The notes beneath the pieces were generated by a model. It did no database searches, had not been told where the DNA came from, and worked only from the letters and a program-made list of their open reading frames with translations. The translations under genes and the position numbers were made by a program. A stretch of DNA of 64,000 nucleotides from Subtercola endophyticus (GTDB taxonomy: Bacteria > Actinomycetota > Actinomycetes > Actinomycetales > Microbacteriaceae), in contig NZ_CP087997.1 in NCBI RefSeq assembly GCF_021044565.1, positions 2,294,001 through 2,358,000 of the forward strand, written 5' to 3'. Shown here piece after piece: positions 60,000 through 64,000 of the stretch (within the stretch, counting starts at the first letter, position 1; each line of letters opens with the position of its first letter).

Positions 60000-61638
60000 T
60001 CTCGTCCAGGCGCCGTGTCAGATGGGAAAGAATTCCGAGCGCGTCTAAGCAGTCTTGGTAAGTGAAGACATCGTTCGCTTTCAGAGCCGCTAATTCCTCA
60101 TGCGCCATCGGGTTTCTAAACCCAGCAAGGACTCCCATAGATAGATGCTTCTGGCCGCTCTGGAGGTTCTTGATCGTAGTTTCGGAGAATGCAGACGTTT
60201 GTCGAAGACGGTCCAGGACTTTCAGGGTTCCCGATTCTCCAAACGCCGCGGTTATTACCTTCAGGGCTTCGTCTGGCGTGGCGCCGGACTTGGCAGCGGT
60301 CAACGCTACATACCGCTTTATGGACTCCTGCACGGCGGCCCAGTAGTCTCCGGCGTCATAGTACGTGCGGGTAGACGCCTGAACCTCCGGATGGAAGTGT
60401 CTCCACGCGTATTCCGCCCCTTCCGGCGCTAACTGCCGCACGTCTTCTAGGAGCTGAACCTGCTGCTCGGTGTCGATGTTCAAATCGTCCGAGATGATTG
60501 ACTCCACCAACGTTTGCAATTGTTGCTTCTCAGGCGATTTTACGGATGCGACCCAATCTTCAGTAGAAGTTCCCAGAGTCGACTCGGTGGCTGACTTGCT
60601 GGCCGACCGACGCCGTTCACGCCTCTCCTGACCAACCCGTGTAATCAGCTGTTGAAGCGCCGCACGCAGTTGTGCCGTCTCGTCAAGATCCCAGTCGAGC
60701 GCACGCCTATCCGTGGCAATCACGTCGTACGACAACTCGTCTAGGAAGTCCACCTCGAGGTATCCAGACAAGTATTCGAAGGCAAAGCTTGACTCAGAAG
60801 CTCCGAAGAATTCGGGTTCATTGACGAGTCGACCATGAGCGTAGAGAGTAACTCCGCGATGATCCTGACCGAGCGGTTTCATAGCCGACACGATTCGACC
60901 CGTCACGTTTCGGCTTGCAAGATAATCGTTGGTGGCGATGAAGTCTTCGGGGAAAACCCAAGCGAACTCCACCGCCGCGGCATTGAGTCGCAATGCTTGC
61001 GTCACCTCGTGACGTGCTTCATCTGGCCCGACTACGGAAAGTGAAAAGTCGACGTCTGTGTAGTTGAAAAGCCGAGAAAGGCTGACTGCAAGCTGCGCAG
61101 CATCAATGGGACTTTTCCTTTTTAGATCCCGAAGCGTAACCGTGGTTCCGTGATATTTGCTCTCGATCTCAGACACGAATTCAGAGGGCTTATATTCACC
61201 ATCCGCGGACATCATCTCGTCATACGACAGCGAGACGTGAGAGGACGCAATCGAGGCTTCACGTGAGGTGTCTAGTCGAACTATCTTGCCTATGCCAAAT
61301 AGGGCAAGCTTTCCAAGCCCTTTCTTACCAGAAACCCTCCGACGTCCGCTCGATGTCATGCTGGATGCTTCGTCATGACGACGATTGCGACCGATGCGCA
61401 GATACTTTTGCGCTAGATCCTCCCTCGACATGCCGTGACCGTCGTCAATGACGCTCACTGACCCGTCGTGACCGATCGCGACTGTCACATTTGTCGCGTC
61501 AGCATCGTAGGCATTCGCGACAAGTTCGGCAATCGCATTCGGGAGCTGCGAGTACATTTTCGCGCCGAGGTGTTCGACCGTCTGGGGGTCGAACCGCAGG
61601 ACGAGGGGCGCCTCGTCATCCCCCGGGGTATTGCTCAT
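59989..61638 (-). CDS. MORC-type GHKL ATPase with TIGR02391/HEPN-like C-terminus
   Basis: 549 residues. N-terminal GHKL ATPase: N-box AIAELVANAYDADATNV (Glu38, Asn42), VIDDGHGMS (63-71), GKKGLGKLALFGIGK (104-118). A transducer-like middle domain (170-330) and a helical linker follow. The C-terminal 130 residues (AAVQESIKRYVALT, GFRNPMAHEELA, CLDALGILSHLTRRLDE) match the TIGR02391 (Ymh) type; Arg508-x4-His513 is a HEPN-type RNase motif. ATG overlaps the methylase stop (ATGA). Likely couples ATP-driven DNA clamp opening to an effector. Confidence 0.85.
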   Translation of the reverse strand: MSNTPGDDEAPLVLRFDPQTVEHLGAKMYSQLPNAIAELVANAYDADATNVTVAIGHDGSVSVIDDGHGMSREDLAQKYLRIGRNRRHDEASSMTSSGRRRVSGKKGLGKLALFGIGKIVRLDTSREASIASSHVSLSYDEMMSADGEYKPSEFVSEIESKYHGTTVTLRDLKRKSPIDAAQLAVSLSRLFNYTDVDFSLSVVGPDEARHEVTQALRLNAAAVEFAWVFPEDFIATNDYLASRNVTGRIVSAMKPLGQDHRGVTLYAHGRLVNEPEFFGASESSFAFEYLSGYLEVDFLDELSYDVIATDRRALDWDLDETAQLRAALQQLITRVGQERRERRRSASKSATESTLGTSTEDWVASVKSPEKQQLQTLVESIISDDLNIDTEQQVQLLEDVRQLAPEGAEYAWRHFHPEVQASTRTYYDAGDYWAAVQESIKRYVALTAAKSGATPDEALKVITAAFGESGTLKVLDRLRQTSAFSETTIKNLQSGQKHLSMGVLAGFRNPMAHEELAALKANDVFTYQDCLDALGILSHLTRRLDESEL

Positions 61639-62792
61639 ATTGCGTCGGTAAGCAGGCGTCCAATCGCCGCGCCGAGAGGGATCGGGACGGCGTTACCAAT
61701 CTGTTTCGCGATGTCGGTTCGCGAACCAACGAATCGATGGTTCTCGCCGAATCCCTGCAATAGAGCAGCCTCGTAGTGGGTAATCGCTCGATCTTCTTCG
61801 GGATGGATATATCGCCCTTTTTCTGGCTTGAAGAATTCGGTGCGTATGGTGACAGAGGGGCGGTCCCAGTGCATGCGACCCATTACGTCGCCGGAGCCGG
61901 TCTTATGCTTCACCCAGCAAGGAGCCATCAACTCTGGATATGGCTCCAAATGTCTGCGATTCCCCCCTGCCGGTATGACCGAAAATCTATTCAGGGAGAG
62001 ATCGGTGTATTTACGGCTCCAGTGGAGATCTCGAATTGAGAAGGCTCCGGCATAATCCTTGCCATTGAACGCAGTACGCCGGTCGCCGAAGACGCGGTCG
62101 CGATCGGGTGAACGCGGCACAGATCCCAGAACATCTTTGACTGTCACATACGGAAGCAGACCGGTGCCATCAGGGTCGGACGAGTGAGTCGATGTGGGTA
62201 GGCCAGGTGACCCGAGGTCGCGCCGGAATCCGATTACGACTGTTCGGCGCCGAGCCTGGGGCGCACCGTAGTCGGCCGCGTTGAGGACTGCCGACTCGAA
62301 GTCGTAGTCGTAAAGCAGCCCACCCTTGGACGCCTCCATCTTGAACTGACGGTACTGCGGCGACTTGGTGAACTCAGCAACATTCTCCACGACGAAATAC
62401 TTGGGAGTAGCGCGACGAATGGTTCGCGCGTACTCCTTCCAGAGCGAATTTCGCTCATCTTCGACGTTCTGCTTGCCCAGACTAGAAAATCCTTGACACG
62501 GCGGGCCGCCGATAATCACATCCGTCGATGGGACCTTTTCTTGGTCGAGCCACCTCTTTATGTCGCCCGCGTAAACCAGGCCCTCGCCGTAGGTCGCTTC
62601 GTAGGAGGCGGCAGCGGTCTGATCCCACTCCACTGCGCCAACGATCCGAAAGCGGCTCGAACTTGAGTGAAGTCCGGCTGTGAGGCCGCCCGCCCCAGCG
62701 AAGAGATCGAGGACAGTAATCTCAGGGGACATGTGCTCATCGTACAAGCGTTCTCTACCAGCCTCTCGCTGGCGCGCCAGCCCTCCCATCAT
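61635..62792 (-). CDS. DNA 5-cytosine methyltransferase (Dcm/DrmMII-like)
   Basis: 385 residues from ATG 62792 (overlapping the drmB stop by ATGA) or 365 from the ATG at 62732 that matches family starts. Motif I LFAGAGGLTAGL, motif IV IGGPPCQGFSSLG with catalytic Cys99, motif VI VVENV, motif VIII APQARRRTVVIG, motifs IX-X with QIGNAVP. Single complete m5C methylase. The recognition sequence cannot be predicted. It protects the host and, with Vsr, gives the operon a restriction-modification character. Confidence 0.93.
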   Translation of the reverse strand: MMGGLARQREAGRERLYDEHMSPEITVLDLFAGAGGLTAGLHSSSSRFRIVGAVEWDQTAAASYEATYGEGLVYAGDIKRWLDQEKVPSTDVIIGGPPCQGFSSLGKQNVEDERNSLWKEYARTIRRATPKYFVVENVAEFTKSPQYRQFKMEASKGGLLYDYDFESAVLNAADYGAPQARRRTVVIGFRRDLGSPGLPTSTHSSDPDGTGLLPYVTVKDVLGSVPRSPDRDRVFGDRRTAFNGKDYAGAFSIRDLHWSRKYTDLSLNRFSVIPAGGNRRHLEPYPELMAPCWVKHKTGSGDVMGRMHWDRPSVTIRTEFFKPEKGRYIHPEEDRAITHYEAALLQGFGENHRFVGSRTDIAKQIGNAVPIPLGAAIGRLLTDAI

Positions 62793-64000
62793 TGAACTCC
62801 GGAAGACCGGCGGACCGCCTCGAGTACGCCTTCCAAGAGACCGGGCACTTCGCTACCACCCAACACTAATTGGCGATCCAGAAGACGATTCCCCGTCTCG
62901 CAGGAAGTTTCGCTGATCAGCGCACAGCCGTGACAGGCCGACAGATTCAACTGCGATGATCCTTGTCTGTCGCTCTCAATACACACAGGATCATTCGAGC
63001 AAACGTCAGCATCGTCGAGGGCTGCGACGAGCAATGGCAGTAGCTGGCTGGGTTCTCCCAGCCGAACGAGTCCGCCCAAAGTGCCCTGCGCGTCACCAGC
63101 CGCCGTGTAGATGAGGATGCCTGCAGTCTTGTCTGCTCTATCCGAATTGGCGTAGATCCGTTCCTGTAGCGACGCCGACGAGTAACCACTTGCGAAGGCC
63201 AATCGCCTTACTAGTAGGTGAGCAATAGTGTGCAGCGCAATAAACCGGGGCTCCGGAACGTCCAGACGATGGGACCAATCCGACTGCTCACGACGGTCCA
63301 TCAGTATTCGAGCACGTGCACGCACCGCAGGCTGCGATTCCCAATCGGAAAGCGATTGCTCGTCGAACTGCAGGAAAATGCCCTCACCGAAGAGTTCAAG
63401 AGATGGGTACACGGGGCTATGTTTGGGATCGCGGTCGAGGTCTGCCCGAATGAAGTCAGCATCAGCACTATGGCGTCGAAATCCTTTCAGCGCACGTACT
63501 TCTCGTACTCGGCGGACTTGACCGAGCCCGGCAATGCGGGAACTAAGCTCGATAGGTGCACCCGTGAAGTCTTCGAGAGCCCAGCCATCAACGACAAAAT
63601 CGCCTACGGCGCGGTCTCGTCCACCTCCGAGTTTCTTGACGAATGCCGCCCACTCCCCGTCTTTGAGACGAAGCATAGGTGCCTCCGACTCGCTGTCGGT
63701 CTCGAACGCGACGGCAAGCACTGATTCTTCGGTCGCACCAAGCTCCTCGGCGATCCAACCTGCGATCTGCTCAGATTTCGGTCCCCCATTGTCATCAATG
63801 AGACGCTGATAGAGGTCGTGAGCGCGAACTTTCTCCAAAATCTCCTGCGAGCGAGGCTTTTCCTCGGGAATGTCGAGGGCAGAGACACGCTCAGCAATGT
63901 AGTTGCCTGTCGCGCCGCGTTGAACAGCCACAAGGTGTGACTCACAGGGCTGCGGAACAGCATCTTCCGGTTCCCACGGTTGTCGGCCGTTGCAGCGGAC
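62789..64000 (-). CDS. drmB: DrmB-like DUF1998 protein, 5' end outside the window
   Basis: The frame is open to the right edge, so the gene is partial. The last 400-odd codons present contain the DrmB/DUF1998 hallmarks: CNGRQPW-n7-Q-n1-C, LVAVQRGATGNYIAERVSALDIP, LHTIAHLLVRRLAFASGYSSASLQERIY, IYTAAGDAQGTLGGLVRLG, then a Cys-rich end (CSNDPVC, LSACHGCALISETSCE). In DISARM, DrmB forms a complex with helicase DrmA that scans DNA. The GTG at 63931 is not the start: strong similarity continues upstream. The helicase gene should follow beyond the edge. Confidence 0.85.
   Translation of the reverse strand, partial: VRCNGRQPWEPEDAVPQPCESHLVAVQRGATGNYIAERVSALDIPEEKPRSQEILEKVRAHDLYQRLIDDNGGPKSEQIAGWIAEELGATEESVLAVAFETDSESEAPMLRLKDGEWAAFVKKLGGGRDRAVGDFVVDGWALEDFTGAPIELSSRIAGLGQVRRVREVRALKGFRRHSADADFIRADLDRDPKHSPVYPSLELFGEGIFLQFDEQSLSDWESQPAVRARARILMDRREQSDWSHRLDVPEPRFIALHTIAHLLVRRLAFASGYSSASLQERIYANSDRADKTAGILIYTAAGDAQGTLGGLVRLGEPSQLLPLLVAALDDADVCSNDPVCIESDRQGSSQLNLSACHGCALISETSCETGNRLLDRQLVLGGSEVPGLLEGVLEAVRRSSGVQ

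Overview
The window is high-GC DNA from an actinobacterium, most likely a member of the Microbacteriaceae (Subtercola/Leifsonia/Cryobacterium-type). The evidence is strong G/C at third codon positions, GTG starts, many ATGA/GTGA start-stop overlaps, a DUF222-HNH protein, three LAxTG (class E sortase type) surface proteins, and mycofactocin-type SDR dehydrogenases. The genus cannot be fixed from the sequence. I found no rRNA, tRNA, CRISPR array or transposase.

Left part (1-21 kb), metabolism and small regulators. It starts inside an OmpR-type response regulator gene followed by its histidine kinase. Then come several regulator/enzyme pairs whose operators can be read in the DNA: MarR with an SDR, an XRE regulator opposite an SDR, TetR with an ABC-2 exporter, a TetR whose operator recurs at both ends of an SDR-VOC-TetR cluster, and ArsR with a double SRPBCC protein. 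A polyamine-type operon follows (NCS1 permease, agmatine deiminase, amidase-signature hydrolase; divergent TetR). Between these lie a DUF222-HNH protein, a small exported protein and an F420-type luciferase-like oxidoreductase.

Middle part (21-38 kb), cell surface and dehydrogenases. A LuxR-type response regulator, a histidine kinase and an overlapping membrane protein sit between three very large or large exported proteins that all end in LAATG, a membrane helix and an Arg-rich tail. Two of these combine Cys/Trp-rich lectin-like N-termini with Ser/Thr-rich beta segments; the third is a DUF4874/DUF4832 protein. An AI-2E-family transporter and three tandem 277-residue mycofactocin-type SDR paralogues follow, closed by a strong hairpin.

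Right part (38-64 kb), a defence and toxin-antitoxin island. In order: HicAB, a DUF4349 lipoprotein, a Phd/VapC-type pair with a perfect operator, a DUF4253 protein, a complete type I Wadjet system (JetABCD), a PIN-domain protein with a small partner, an aldo/keto reductase, an Eis-like acetyltransferase, an AbiEii-like nucleotidyltransferase pair, a small exported protein with an ABC transporter, an orphan VbhA-type antitoxin, and a MazG-like pyrophosphohydrolase coupled to a GIY-YIG/DUF2075 helicase-like protein. Last comes an operon running off the right edge: DrmB-like DUF1998 protein, 5-cytosine methyltransferase, MORC-type GHKL ATPase fused to a TIGR02391/HEPN-like C-terminus, and a Vsr endonuclease. 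Three decayed fragments of the GIY-YIG/DUF2075 gene lie beside other modules of the island. This suggests repeated insertion, recombination and loss at a hotspot. The DrmB-methylase-GHKL/HEPN-Vsr operon is the strongest candidate for an incompletely described system.
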